Of a stretch of 64,000 bases of DNA, positions 1-8,750 are shown piece by piece. The position numbers and the translations under genes were made by a program. The DNA is from Archangium primigenium. GTDB taxonomy: Bacteria; Myxococcota; Myxococcia; Myxococcales; Myxococcaceae. Every line of letters starts with the position of its first letter. Position 1 is the first letter of the stretch. A model generated the notes under the pieces. The model was given only the letters and a program-made list of their open reading frames with translations, had not been told where the DNA came from and made no database searches. The DNA lies in the NCBI RefSeq assembly GCF_016904885.1, contig NZ_JADWYI010000001.1:6386001-6450000 (forward strand). The letters are read 5' to 3'.

Positions 1-1
1 C

Positions 2-307
2 GCGCGCGCCCTCATCCAGGCCCTGAGCGCCAACGCCGAGGGCGAGTTCAACATCGTCGGCCGGGGCGTGCTGCCCCTCTCCGCGCTCATCCGCCAGGCC
101 GGCGGCCAGCCCCTGCCCCTGCCGGGCCCCCTGCTCCGGGCCGCGCTCCAGACGATGATCACCTTGGGAGGGCCGGGCTTCCCCGTGGCCCTGCTCGACT
201 ACATGCACTACGGCTGGGTGGCCAACGGCGAGCGCGCGGAAGAAGAGCTCGGCTTCATTCCCATGTTCCACGCCCGGGATGCCGTGGCGGCGATGCGGAG
301 GAGTTGA
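2..307 (+). CDS. NAD-dependent epimerase/SDR family protein, C-terminal fragment
   Basis: The window opens inside this gene; about 100 C-terminal residues are visible, ending at TGA 305-307. The text around NIVGRGVLPLSALIRQAGG and the end EEELGFIPMFHARDAVAAM resembles the C-terminal substrate-binding part of extended SDR/NAD-dependent epimerases (nucleoside-sugar epimerase-like). The Rossmann half lies outside the window. The stop is only two bases before the ATG of the acyltransferase gene, so the two are probably co-transcribed; in myxobacteria such pairs are common. The substrate cannot be told from this fragment. Confidence 0.6.
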   Translation, partial: ARALIQALSANAEGEFNIVGRGVLPLSALIRQAGGQPLPLPGPLLRAALQTMITLGGPGFPVALLDYMHYGWVANGERAEEELGFIPMFHARDAVAAMRRS

Positions 308-309
308 TC

Positions 310-1860
310 ATGGCCAAGGGTGTGCTCGGAAATGATCCCTTCCAGCGAGGCGCCGCCGCCCGCTCCCCGGAGTCCGCGACCGACAAGGCCTCGGGGAAAG
401 CCCCGGTGAAGAAGAAGGACGCCGGCAAGAAGGCCGCCCCACCCCCGGCCCGGTCCGAGCCCCCCGCGAAGAAGACGCCCCCGAAGGCCGCCGCTCCGAA
501 GCCCGAGCCGAAGGCCAGGGCCGCGCCCCCGAAGCCCGAGCCGAAGACCAAGGCCGCCGCGAAGTCCGCGAAGCCCCCCCCGCGCGACCGGAAGTCCACG
601 CCGCCGCCGCCCGCCGCGGTGCTCGCCGCGAGCGCCGAGATGGGCATTCCCGCCCCGGCCGCCGAGCCCGTCGTCACGCCCGTCCCGGCGCCCCAGGCGG
701 GAGAAGCCCCCGCCCCCGTCGTCGAGTCCCCCGCCGCCGAGGCCGTGGCGGTCGCCGAGGCCGTGGCGGAACAGGCCTCCCTGCTGGAAGAGGCCACCCA
801 GGCCGGCGTGGCGGACGAGGCCCTGCGGGAGCTCGAGGAGACGTTGGGCGAGCCCATCGCCGTCCCGGGGAGCGTGGACGTGCCGGGCTTCGAGGCGCCG
901 CCCGAGCCCACGCCCACGCACAGCGCCTCGGACATCTTCTTCACCTCGGACTCGCCCGGGGCCGAGCCCGCGCGCGTGGGGGACCAGATGTCGGGCCTCC
1001 TGTCGCTCGCGCGGGACGTGGCGTTCCAGACCTTCACGAGCGAGCGGCTGAGCCGCACGGTGGGCTCGGCGCGAGGCTTGGTGGGCGCGACGCTCACGAG
1101 CCTGGGCCTGGGCACGGGCAGCACCGCCGTGGACGAGTACGGCAAGGACGCCACGCTGGCCAACGTGCTGCGGCCGGTGCTGGACTTCCTCTACGAGCGC
1201 TACTGGCGGGTGTCGGTCCAGGGCGCGAGCCACGTGCCCGCGGGCCCGGTGCTGCTGGTGGCCAACCACTCGGGGGCGCTGCCCTTCGACGGGCCCATGC
1301 TCCAGCAGGCGCTCTCGCGCGAGCGGCCGGACCTCCAGGAGGCGCGCTGGCTCGCCGAGGACCAGGTGTTCCACGCGCCCATGATGGGCACGCTGATGAA
1401 CCGGCTGGGCGCGGTGCGGGCCTGCCCGGAGAACGCGCTGCGGCTGCTCGACGAATTGCGCCCGGTCATCGTCTTCCCCGAGGGCAGCCAGGGCATGGGC
1501 AAGCCCTTCGCCCAGCGCTACCAGCTCAAGCGCTTTGGCCGAGGCGGCTTCGTGAAGCTCGCCCTGCGCACGGGGGCGCCCATCGTGCCGGTGGCCATCG
1601 TCGGCGCCGAGGAGACGACACCGCTACTGGGCCGCATCCCGGCGGGCTTCCTGGGCCTGCCCTACCTGCCGGTGACGTCGCCGCCCCTGCCCGTGCGCTG
1701 GATGCTGCGCTTCGGCGAGCCCATCGGCATGGGCGAGTTGCCCCCCGAGGCCGCCGAAGACATGTCCCAGGTGCAGCGGCTCACCGAGCGCACCCGCGAG
1801 TCCATCCAGGGCATGCTCCAGGCCCTGCTCAAGGAGCGCCGCTCCGTCTTCGCGGGGTAA
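310..1860 (+). CDS. Lysophospholipid acyltransferase-family protein with long basic Ala/Pro/Lys-rich N-terminus
   Basis: 516 residues. The first ~200 residues are low complexity, rich in Ala, Pro and Lys with repeated KPEPK-type units, resembling a disordered histone-H1-like tail. Residues ~290-500 form a PlsC-type acyltransferase domain: NHSGALPFDGPM near residue 318 is the catalytic block (His and Asp six apart rather than the usual HX4D), and VFPEGSQGMGK is the FPEG block. It should esterify an acyl chain to a glycerolipid or another alcohol at the membrane; the exact substrate is unknown. The ATG at 310 is preferred to TTG 304 because it follows the previous stop directly. A strong hairpin lies about 100 bases after the stop. 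Confidence 0.8.
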   Translation: MAKGVLGNDPFQRGAAARSPESATDKASGKAPVKKKDAGKKAAPPPARSEPPAKKTPPKAAAPKPEPKARAAPPKPEPKTKAAAKSAKPPPRDRKSTPPPPAAVLAASAEMGIPAPAAEPVVTPVPAPQAGEAPAPVVESPAAEAVAVAEAVAEQASLLEEATQAGVADEALRELEETLGEPIAVPGSVDVPGFEAPPEPTPTHSASDIFFTSDSPGAEPARVGDQMSGLLSLARDVAFQTFTSERLSRTVGSARGLVGATLTSLGLGTGSTAVDEYGKDATLANVLRPVLDFLYERYWRVSVQGASHVPAGPVLLVANHSGALPFDGPMLQQALSRERPDLQEARWLAEDQVFHAPMMGTLMNRLGAVRACPENALRLLDELRPVIVFPEGSQGMGKPFAQRYQLKRFGRGGFVKLALRTGAPIVPVAIVGAEETTPLLGRIPAGFLGLPYLPVTSPPLPVRWMLRFGEPIGMGELPPEAAEDMSQVQRLTERTRESIQGMLQALLKERRSVFAG

Positions 1861-1960
1861 CACCCCTCCAGGCTCGAGTTGTACCCGAACCCGGATGGCC
1901 AGTTCGCGGCTCAATCCCGCCGACCCCCTCGCCCCTCGGAACGGACCCGCAGATGAGAAA

Positions 1961-1990
1961 AGGGCCCGGAATCGAGCGATTCCGGGCCCT
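1961..1990. terminator. Perfect 14-bp hairpin, bidirectional terminator
   Basis: Bases 1961-1974 and 1977-1990 are perfect reverse complements (AGGGCCCGGAATCG arm), flanked by GAGAAA on the left and TCGTCCTTCT on the right. It sits between the convergent acyltransferase gene (ends 1860) and the phospholipase-like gene (ends 2011), so it can stop transcription from both sides. Confidence 0.75.
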
Positions 1991-2010
1991 TCGTCCTTCT
2001 CCCTATCCGC

Positions 2011-4560
2011 TCAGCGGCACGTGCGATCGAGGAGGTGCCCCACGTACGTTCCCGTGTTCACGCTGCTCACCATCAGCCCGTGGAGCGACTGGCCCGCGGC
2101 GCACTGCAGAGCGAATTCGGGACTGAGTGGCTGAGCGCATTGAACGTCCTTTCCCTCCAGTTGCCCTCGCTCTCGAACCACGCCCGTGCCGGGTTCTCTG
2201 CACCAAATCCTGAGCTTCGAGAGGCCGGTCGCGCTGCACCAACTGGCGTTTGGCGTGGAGGTGGACCAGCCATTGCTCGCACTCACCCGGTAGAGCACCT
2301 CTCCGGGATTGCAGCTCAAGGAGAACGGCTCGCCGCCCGTTCCCCCGAGCGGGCCCACGTCACGCACAGGTCCCACGGCCATGTCCTCCTGCCTGCGCGC
2401 GCACTGGATGCCCAGCGAATCCACCCAGGCGAAGCTCTTCCCATAGACTCCGACCATCACTTCGTCCGCTCCACACTCAAGGGGGCTGACCGGGACACAC
2501 TGGTTGGCCGCGTTCAGCGCGAAGCCCGTCGCGCAGGGCGGCGGGCCACAGGCCCCCCCCGAGCACTCCTCGCACGCGCCGGTCTGGGCCACCGCGAGCG
2601 GCATGGATTGAAGCGCACGGACGCCCGAGAGCTGAGGGGATGCTCCGGGTTCCAGCGGGAAGCGGAGCTTCGTCTGGGACACGTCCTTGGGCAACCAGAC
2701 ATGCCAGGGCTTCGTGGCCCTGGGGTGACCCACGCCAGGCACTCCGTCCAGCCGCACCAGAGCTCCCAGATCGCCCGCTGGCTGACTCAGGGTGACCTCG
2801 AGCTCGACGTTGCCACACGCGTTCTGGACGTCCTGGGCCCGGAGTCTCGCCACCTCGCCGCACTCCGCCTCCATGGCGGTTTGCTTGGGTTCATCCCAGA
2901 GGTCTCCCTTCTGGCGCATGAAGAAGCGGGAGAAGAGCCCACAGTCCCGCGTGAGGAACATTCGCTGCTGACTCGAGACGATCCACTGGTTGGAGTCGTC
3001 CAGTGAGCCGATGTAGCCCAGGAGGAACTGGCCCTGCGGCAGATAGCGCGCCAGCTGTATGTCAGGCTCGGGATGAGCCCAACCCACCGCACCCAACACG
3101 GGCTTCCACGTCTTGTTGTCCAGGAATGAGAACTGGATGGCCGCTCGGGTGTTGTAGGCCGGTGCGAAGCGGTCCACGTCGAACAGCATCGGAGAACCCT
3201 TCAGGCCCATCAGTCCATTGAGCTGGGAGCTAGTGCTGGGCGCGGCTGGCAGCTGGCGATCCACATCCGTCGCGGTCGCCTTGAACACTTCCTTCCACTC
3301 GTCCGGCGTGTGCCCCGTGGCGGATTTGACGAGGTGATCAAGGATCGCATCCTTGAGCTTCTTGATGAAATCCAGCCCAAGCGCGCCTGTGATCTCCTCG
3401 ATCACACTTGTGAACGTCGAGCCGAGGGTACAGGCAATGTCTGGCGAGCCAATCATCGAACAGAGGTATCGACGCTGGTAGCCTCGCAACACCTCGCGAG
3501 CGGCGCTCAGGTCCATACTGCGGTCAGACTTCATGAAGAGCACTCGCGCCACCTCTGTGCTCGTCGCGGGCCAAGCTCGCAGCCCCCGATCGATGTCCAA
3601 GGTCCAGGCCTCGATATAGTCGATGCCGATCCCACTGATCTGGTGGTTCAGGAGTGCCGTACGGTAGTACGCTACCTCCATGCAGGCAATGAGCTGCGCC
3701 GAGATGCAACGGGCTTTGCGATCTTCGACCTGATCCTGCAACCAGCGCTTGTGGGTATAATAGGCACTCACCTTGTCCTCGAGCCCCGCCCGGAGGCGGG
3801 AGAAGATGCCAGGCAGGCTCTTGTAATAGGTGCTTGCCGTCATCTGCCAAATCTGGATCTGGCGCCGCTGATCTTTCGGGAGGGTCTTGTTGTTCAGCTG
3901 GCCGTCGCGGGGCCTCCGCGCGTCGATCATCGTCCGGTAGATGAAGTCGTTGACCCGTGCCGTATCAATCACATACGAGCCTGGGCCTCGCAGCGGGGGC
4001 GTATGATTGCCGACGTACCCCTCGACCGCGATATGCCGGGTGGCATTGTTCAGCGGCAACAGGGTGAAGGGTCCTCCGGAGTAATGGTTGACGAAGGTGT
4101 GTCCGAACATGTCTCCGGCGGCGTGCGCGAGGAAGCCCAGGTAGAAGGAGCGCTCCGCGGGCGATTGGACCTCGGACGCCAGCAGTTCGAGCCAGGCCCT
4201 GGTCCCATTGAGCTTCTCATCATTCGTGTCGGGGTGGATGGTCTGCTGCCCGAAGATGAGGTCCGGGTATGCATCGGGCCCGAGCACTCCGGCGCGGTAC
4301 TCCGCGGGGTGGTCCCGCAGGGCCTCGTAGTTCCCGGGGCTGGCCTGGAAGGTCCCCAGGCTCCGCAGGATGCTCGCTCCGGCGAAGTCCACCTCATTCA
4401 GTTGGAGCAGGCCCGCTCGTTTGATCAGATCCTCTCGCGCCTCTTCCGCGAGATACACATGGGTGATTGGCTTCCAGGCCCAGGCCGCAGCGGGCAACAG
4501 CAGGACAAGGTAGCAGGACAGGAGCACGAAGAAGCGGCTGCGAAGGTGATAGTCGAACAT
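2011..4560 (-). CDS. Secreted zinc-dependent phospholipase C-like protein
   Basis: 849 residues from ATG 4560 (a GTG at 4572 is an alternative; neither has a clear ribosome-binding site). A signal peptide ends near AAAWAWKPITH. Residues ~20-200 carry the Zn-dependent PLC signature: Trp/His at the mature N-terminus, LGPDAYPDLIF, and GFLAHAAGDMFGHTFVNHY, which supplies His and Asp metal ligands as in the PF00882 family. The long middle has no domain I recognise. The C-terminus has Cys-rich, lectin-like repeats (LGIQCARR, LRIWCREP and DRTCR ends) of a type seen in myxobacterial exported proteins. Predicted role: extracellular hydrolysis of phospholipids, possibly predatory (inference). Confidence 0.7.
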   Translation of the reverse strand: MFDYHLRSRFFVLLSCYLVLLLPAAAWAWKPITHVYLAEEAREDLIKRAGLLQLNEVDFAGASILRSLGTFQASPGNYEALRDHPAEYRAGVLGPDAYPDLIFGQQTIHPDTNDEKLNGTRAWLELLASEVQSPAERSFYLGFLAHAAGDMFGHTFVNHYSGGPFTLLPLNNATRHIAVEGYVGNHTPPLRGPGSYVIDTARVNDFIYRTMIDARRPRDGQLNNKTLPKDQRRQIQIWQMTASTYYKSLPGIFSRLRAGLEDKVSAYYTHKRWLQDQVEDRKARCISAQLIACMEVAYYRTALLNHQISGIGIDYIEAWTLDIDRGLRAWPATSTEVARVLFMKSDRSMDLSAAREVLRGYQRRYLCSMIGSPDIACTLGSTFTSVIEEITGALGLDFIKKLKDAILDHLVKSATGHTPDEWKEVFKATATDVDRQLPAAPSTSSQLNGLMGLKGSPMLFDVDRFAPAYNTRAAIQFSFLDNKTWKPVLGAVGWAHPEPDIQLARYLPQGQFLLGYIGSLDDSNQWIVSSQQRMFLTRDCGLFSRFFMRQKGDLWDEPKQTAMEAECGEVARLRAQDVQNACGNVELEVTLSQPAGDLGALVRLDGVPGVGHPRATKPWHVWLPKDVSQTKLRFPLEPGASPQLSGVRALQSMPLAVAQTGACEECSGGACGPPPCATGFALNAANQCVPVSPLECGADEVMVGVYGKSFAWVDSLGIQCARRQEDMAVGPVRDVGPLGGTGGEPFSLSCNPGEVLYRVSASNGWSTSTPNASWCSATGLSKLRIWCREPGTGVVRERGQLEGKDVQCAQPLSPEFALQCAAGQSLHGLMVSSVNTGTYVGHLLDRTCR

Positions 4561-4629
4561 GGGCAGTCTCACGGATGATCAGGGCCAGGCGGCACACACC
4601 GCACCGGCAAGGCGGGCGAAGCGGGGGTA

Positions 4630-5430
4630 CTACTCCTCGGGGGACGGGGCCGGAGGGCTGACGGTCCAGTTCGCCACAATCTCCAGCGAGCCATCTCCCT
4701 GGGGTCGCCCCAGCTGGACGAGAGCCTCCTGCGGACGGCCCAGCAGCGCGAGGGCCGCCGCCTTGCCTCCGGGCGCGCTCTCCGGCACCACCCGCCAACT
4801 CCGCATCCAGATCAGATCCTCGCCGATCGCACTGGAGGCACCCGCCCCGAGCAGCGCGTAGTTCCCATTGGACAGTACGAAGGCAATACCGGGACGATAG
4901 CCGTCCACGTCCATGACCTGCACGGCCATGTCGCCCCGGGAGTCTCCATCGAAGTCGCCATAGGAAACACACGGCCGTGCCAGACAACCCACCTGGACCT
5001 TGTCACCGAAGTGCTGGCTGATACGGTCGCGCATCACGGAGAGGTCCGTGGCGAACGAGCCATTGATCGGCTCCTCCGTCTCGATTCCGGAGGACTCCAT
5101 CTCCGGGGCGGGGACATACTGGTAGGACTTCAGGGCCTCCTCGACGTTGGCGAGCGCCTGCTCCTCCTCGGGCGTATCCACCGGATCGCGGAGATGGGCC
5201 CTGATCAGCTCCATCATCTCGGCGGGTGACGGGGTGGACTCGAAGGTCCGCTCGCGTGTGTCCGACGAGGGAGGCGTGTTCGGGGGAGGCGTGGTGGTCC
5301 CGGTGGGCGGTGGAGCCTCGGGAGGGAGTTCCTCGGTGGGCTTGCGCGACTCGGAACACGCGACGAGCGACCAGCACAAGATCGTCGCGAACAGCGTGGA
5401 GTGACGTGAGGCAACGGCGGGTGTTCTCAT
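4630..5430 (-). CDS. Lipoprotein with FG-GAP-like calcium repeat motif
   Basis: 266 residues from ATG 5430, chosen because a lipoprotein signal follows at once (LCWSLVAC, lipidated Cys at residue 25). After the Cys comes a Pro/Thr-rich linker, then a charged helical stretch (EEEQALANVEEALKSYQYV), then a C-terminal part with YGDFDGDSRGDMAVQV, which resembles an FG-GAP/VCBS calcium loop. It ends 69 bases upstream of the phospholipase-like gene start on the same strand, so the two may form a small operon. Function unknown; an outer-membrane-anchored or periplasmic protein is expected. Confidence 0.6.
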   Translation of the reverse strand: MRTPAVASRHSTLFATILCWSLVACSESRKPTEELPPEAPPPTGTTTPPPNTPPSSDTRERTFESTPSPAEMMELIRAHLRDPVDTPEEEQALANVEEALKSYQYVPAPEMESSGIETEEPINGSFATDLSVMRDRISQHFGDKVQVGCLARPCVSYGDFDGDSRGDMAVQVMDVDGYRPGIAFVLSNGNYALLGAGASSAIGEDLIWMRSWRVVPESAPGGKAAALALLGRPQEALVQLGRPQGDGSLEIVANWTVSPPAPSPEE

Positions 5431-5677
5431 GAGTTCTGATCCCAGGGTCGTACACCTGGGAGCGCGCTCTGGCGCCCCCGGTGAGACCACGGTGCCACTC
5501 GTGAGGGGTAACGCTTGTGAGACGGCTTACCCCCCCCGTATGAACCGCATCACAGCGGGACTTCGACCCTTGGAGAAGGTGTCCCTGGCCGACATGTCCG
5601 CCGCGAACCGCGCCGGGACCTTGCCGTCCAGCAGCAGGACACTGTCCCACCTGCAAGGGGGCACGGCTTGGGAATGA

Positions 5678-6247
5678 TCAGCCCTGCACCCGGACGGCGG
5701 TGGAGGGGATGGTGCACAGCGAGGGGTTCTCATACAGGCCCACGCCGTCTTCCACGTGGAAGGCCTTGATCTCCTGCGCCGCGCCGGTGCTCTTGTTGCG
5801 CCCGACGTAGAGCGACACGTGCGAGATGTTCCCCGCGGCGCAGGCGCGGTAGATGATGAGATCCCCCGGGCGCTTCTCCAGGGGGCTTACCCTGCGGCCC
5901 CAGGTGTCGATGGCCCAGGTGTCCACCCGCGGCACATTGAAGCCCGCCTGGCTGTAGGCGTAATAGACCAGACCCGGGGCGTCGAACCCGTCCGGGCCCG
6001 CGCTCCCCCGCACGTACGGCTTGCACAGCTGGTCGCGCGCCACCGTGATCGCCTTCTTGACGTTGGCGAAGTCCGGCTCCTCCCACGGATAGTCCGACGG
6101 GCGCGAGCACAGCTCCCGTTGCTCGACGCCCGCGCCCTCCGTCGGCGCTCCGTCCTCCCAGGCCTCGGGACCCGCGTCACAGCCCACGAAGGACAAACCG
6201 AAGATGAACGATGACGCGGCGACGGACAGGGAGTTGCGCAAGGCCAT
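5678..6247 (-). CDS. NlpC/P60-fold lipoprotein lacking the catalytic cysteine
   Basis: 189 residues. The signal peptide ends in LSFVGC (Cys23, lipobox-like). Residues ~62-170 align by eye with NlpC/P60 peptidases: the block GPDGFDAPGLVYYAYSQAG is the usual FDCSGLVYYAY nucleophile block, and ISHVSLYVGR (His143) is the usual catalytic His block. The nucleophile Cys is replaced: D89-A90-P91 stands where D-C-S is expected, and the codons GAC GCC CCG confirm it. It is therefore probably inactive as a peptidoglycan endopeptidase and may act as a binder or regulator (inference). Upstream, 6280-6380 is AT-rich for this genome and probably holds the promoter. Confidence 0.75.
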   Translation of the reverse strand: MALRNSLSVAASSFIFGLSFVGCDAGPEAWEDGAPTEGAGVEQRELCSRPSDYPWEEPDFANVKKAITVARDQLCKPYVRGSAGPDGFDAPGLVYYAYSQAGFNVPRVDTWAIDTWGRRVSPLEKRPGDLIIYRACAAGNISHVSLYVGRNKSTGAAQEIKAFHVEDGVGLYENPSLCTIPSTAVRVQG

Positions 6248-6457
6248 GCGGGTGCTCCTGGATGAGAGGGAAACCCAAGGTACCGACGCGTGATAAACCC
6301 ATCAATGAATTCTTGAAATGCAGCTTAATGGGAACGGGGAAATACAATCGTGCTGTGAGATTGAAGTGTATCTCCGCGAAGTCCGCGGCTGAGGAAGAGG
6401 CCCACCCCTCAAGGGACCGCCAGGCAGGCCACGATGGGCAGACCCCTGAGGGTCGCG

Positions 6458-7024
6458 CTAGCGGAAGTACTCCGCGGGAATCGAGTCGAAGCCGCGCGGC
6501 TGGGTCTGGGTGTGGGGCCGCGCGAGCTCCGCGGCGGACTCCCCCGCGCGCAGCCGGCTCGCCAGCTCGCGCGGGTCGATGTCCGCCCCGAAGGGGTTGG
6601 CGTTGAAGCGCTCCGACTTCATGAAGTGCTCCGCGTCCTCCATCGTGGCGAAGTTGTCCACCTGCAGCTCGATGTGGTTGCCATCCGGATCCCGGTAATA
6701 GAGCGACGTCGTCGGGCCGTGGTTGACGCTCCAGAAGGGCACGATGTCGGCCCGCGCGAGGCGCTCGTACGTGTCCAGCAGCGCCGACAGGTCCACGTAG
6801 GTGAAGGCGATGTGCTCCAGGCCTCGCGTCTTGGGACCGGGCTGCTCCGTGGCCCCCGTGTCGACGATGCCCACCCGGTGGTGCTCGTCATCGTAGGCCA
6901 GGAAGCAGATCTGCCCGTTCTCGTACGACACCCTCGCGCCGAGCACGGCGAGGTACCACTCGCGCATCTGCTGGAAGCGGCCGGTGCGCAGGACGATGTG
7001 GGCGAGTTTCGAGGGCGAGGTCAT
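6458..7024 (-). CDS. VOC-family extradiol dioxygenase/glyoxalase-like protein
   Basis: 188 residues, one vicinal-oxygen-chelate module pair. Features: LAHIVLRTGRFQQMREWY with the first metal His, LEHIAFTYVDLSALL with the second, and the fingerprint YYRDPDGNHIELQVDNF, whose Glu is the usual third ligand. This pattern is typical of biphenyl-2,3-diol 1,2-dioxygenase-like proteins; the substrate is unknown. The C-terminus (~50 residues) extends past the fold. It is divergent from the TetR gene, with two identical palindromes between them, so TetR control of this gene is likely. Confidence 0.8.
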   Translation of the reverse strand: MTSPSKLAHIVLRTGRFQQMREWYLAVLGARVSYENGQICFLAYDDEHHRVGIVDTGATEQPGPKTRGLEHIAFTYVDLSALLDTYERLARADIVPFWSVNHGPTTSLYYRDPDGNHIELQVDNFATMEDAEHFMKSERFNANPFGADIDPRELASRLRAGESAAELARPHTQTQPRGFDSIPAEYFR

Positions 7025-7043
7025 GGAGGGCTCCTGGGCGAAA

Positions 7044-7106
7044 GCAACGGTTGCGTTGCATTGCAGGGATAACCCCGGGCGCTTCCAAATGCAACGGTCC
7101 CGTTGC
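7044..7106. promoter_or_regulatory. Two identical TetR-type operators, GCAACG-N4-CGTTGC
   Basis: Perfect inverted repeats of the same 16-bp form occur at 7044-7059 (spacer GTTG) and 7091-7106 (spacer GTCC), with centres 47 bp apart. They fill the 113-bp space between the divergent VOC gene (ATG 7024) and TetR gene (ATG 7138); one lies beside each gene start. Binding by the adjacent TetR protein is inferred. Confidence 0.75.
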
Positions 7107-7137
7107 GATTTTTCCCGGGTCGGGTAGCGTTCCTCCC

Positions 7138-7785
7138 ATGAGCCGTGGAGACAGTGGAGGGGCCGGGCCCGCGCCCCGCGCCAAGCAGCTGCGGGGCGAG
7201 GACCTGGAGGCGAAGGTGCTCGAGGTGGTGTTGGGCGAGGTGTGCCGGGTGGGCTACGAGAAGCTCGCCATCGAGCAGGTCGCCGCGCGGGCGGGCGTGA
7301 ACAAGGTCACGCTCTACCGGCGCTGGCCCACGAAACAGGAATTGGTCCAGGCGGCCATCCGGCGCGCCGTGGACGTGACCCCCGAGGAGCCCGACACCGG
7401 AACGCTCCGCGGAGACCTGATCGCGCACTTCGACGTCCTGCTGCGCACGGTCGTCAATCCGGCGCTGCGCGCGCTCTTCCGGCTGCTGTTCGACGCGCGG
7501 GAGGACGAGCCCCTGGGGGCGCTCGTCCACGGGCTGCGCGCGCAGAAGGACGCCCAGGCCATGCAGCTATATGAGCGGGGCATCGCGCGGGGCGAGCTGC
7601 CGCCCGACGTGGACCCGCGCTTCCTGCACGGCGTGCTCTTCGGGGCGGTGATCAACTTCGCGCTATTGCAGCCCCCAGGCACGCGGGCGCTGAACCTGGA
7701 AGCCCTGGTGGACCTCGTGCTCACGGGCGCGCGGCCGCCGCCCAAGCGGGCACCGAGCGCGTCCCGGCATCCGCCTGGAGCCTGA
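7138..7785 (+). CDS. TetR/AcrR-family transcriptional regulator
   Basis: 215 residues from ATG 7138; the frame is open further upstream, but those bases hold the operators. Residues ~20-70 form the HTH domain, with IEQVAARAGVNKVTLYRRWPTKQELV matching the TetR recognition-helix region. The C-terminal half is a ligand-binding helical bundle with a TetR_C-like HGVLFGAVINFALL segment. It probably represses the divergent VOC gene and itself through the two GCAACG-N4-CGTTGC sites, released by an unknown small molecule. Confidence 0.9.
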   Translation: MSRGDSGGAGPAPRAKQLRGEDLEAKVLEVVLGEVCRVGYEKLAIEQVAARAGVNKVTLYRRWPTKQELVQAAIRRAVDVTPEEPDTGTLRGDLIAHFDVLLRTVVNPALRALFRLLFDAREDEPLGALVHGLRAQKDAQAMQLYERGIARGELPPDVDPRFLHGVLFGAVINFALLQPPGTRALNLEALVDLVLTGARPPPKRAPSASRHPPGA

Positions 7786-7811
7786 TGAGGAGCGGGAGGC
7801 GGCGGTCCTCG

Positions 7812-8558
7812 TTACTTGCTCGAGGGGGCGGCCTTGACGCGCACGTAGGGCGAGCCGTCCCGCTGCTTCAGCGCTTCTCCGGCCTTCTGGATGGCCGCGG
7901 CGACCTGGGTGCTGGCGCTCTCGAAGTACTTCGGTCCCGCCTCGATGACCCAGGAGGCGAGCGTGAACCGGGGCGCCAGCCCTTGCTGCTGAAGCCGCTT
8001 CTCGGTGTCGTAGGCGAGCAACACCTCCTCCACCACCGCCCCGTCCCCCTCCCCCACGTCGATGACGTCGCTGCCCTGATCGCGCAGCGTCGGGGCGAAC
8101 GAGACGTTGCGCGCGCCCAGGCGCACGGCCTCCCGCAGGGCGATCCGTCCCGCCAGGCGCAGGCGGTCGAGCGACAGCTCCTTCGCGGCGCCAACGCCAA
8201 TCAACAGCACCCGCTTGGGCGTGATGGAGCGGGCCGGCGGCGTGTAGAGCAGCGTCTCGCCCAGCTCACCCACGAACTCACCGCGCTCGCGCAGGGCCGA
8301 TAGGAGGCCTCCCTGCTTGTCGTTGAAGTCCTGCATCGCCTCGATGTAGCGGTCTCCCGCCGGGTCGTGCTTGAGGATGCAGAGGATTTGCAGGTCGGTG
8401 GTCTGGGTGACGGGGCCGATCTGCTTGACGGAGACGGTGAGGCCCAGCGGGGTCTCGAAACGCTTCTCCGGCGGCGCATCGGCCAGGCCCCGAGCGGGCA
8501 TTGCCAGCGTGAGCACGAGCCCCATGAGCAGCCATCCACGATTCCGTTCGAAGTCCAA
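7812..8558 (-). CDS. Secreted stand-alone M17 leucyl aminopeptidase N-terminal-domain protein
   Basis: 248 residues with a signal peptide (LLMGLVLTLAMPARGLADA). The mature part, including RSITPKRVLLIGVGAAKELSLDRLRLAG and LAYDTEKR, matches the N-terminal macro-like domain of leucyl aminopeptidases (Peptidase_M17_N). The catalytic di-zinc domain that should follow, giving ~480-500 residues, is absent; the gene stops cleanly with no remnant downstream. It may bind a ligand or regulate (inference). Convergent with the TetR gene; divergent from the amidohydrolase gene at 8751. Confidence 0.75.
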   Translation of the reverse strand: MDFERNRGWLLMGLVLTLAMPARGLADAPPEKRFETPLGLTVSVKQIGPVTQTTDLQILCILKHDPAGDRYIEAMQDFNDKQGGLLSALRERGEFVGELGETLLYTPPARSITPKRVLLIGVGAAKELSLDRLRLAGRIALREAVRLGARNVSFAPTLRDQGSDVIDVGEGDGAVVEEVLLAYDTEKRLQQQGLAPRFTLASWVIEAGPKYFESASTQVAAAIQKAGEALKQRDGSPYVRVKAAPSSK

Positions 8559-8750
8559 GGTGTCCTCCAGATGGGGCCGGGCCGATGACCGCCCGGCAGG
8601 GTCCGGGAATATCCCGCGGCTCGCCGCGAATCAGCCCCTCCGTCCATCGCATCCGTCGATGGAACGCATGAAGACAGGGGGGGTTCCCAATCCCCTCCCC
8701 TCGACTAAGGTTTTTCGGAATCCGACATTACCCCGAGGGAGACAAGCGCC

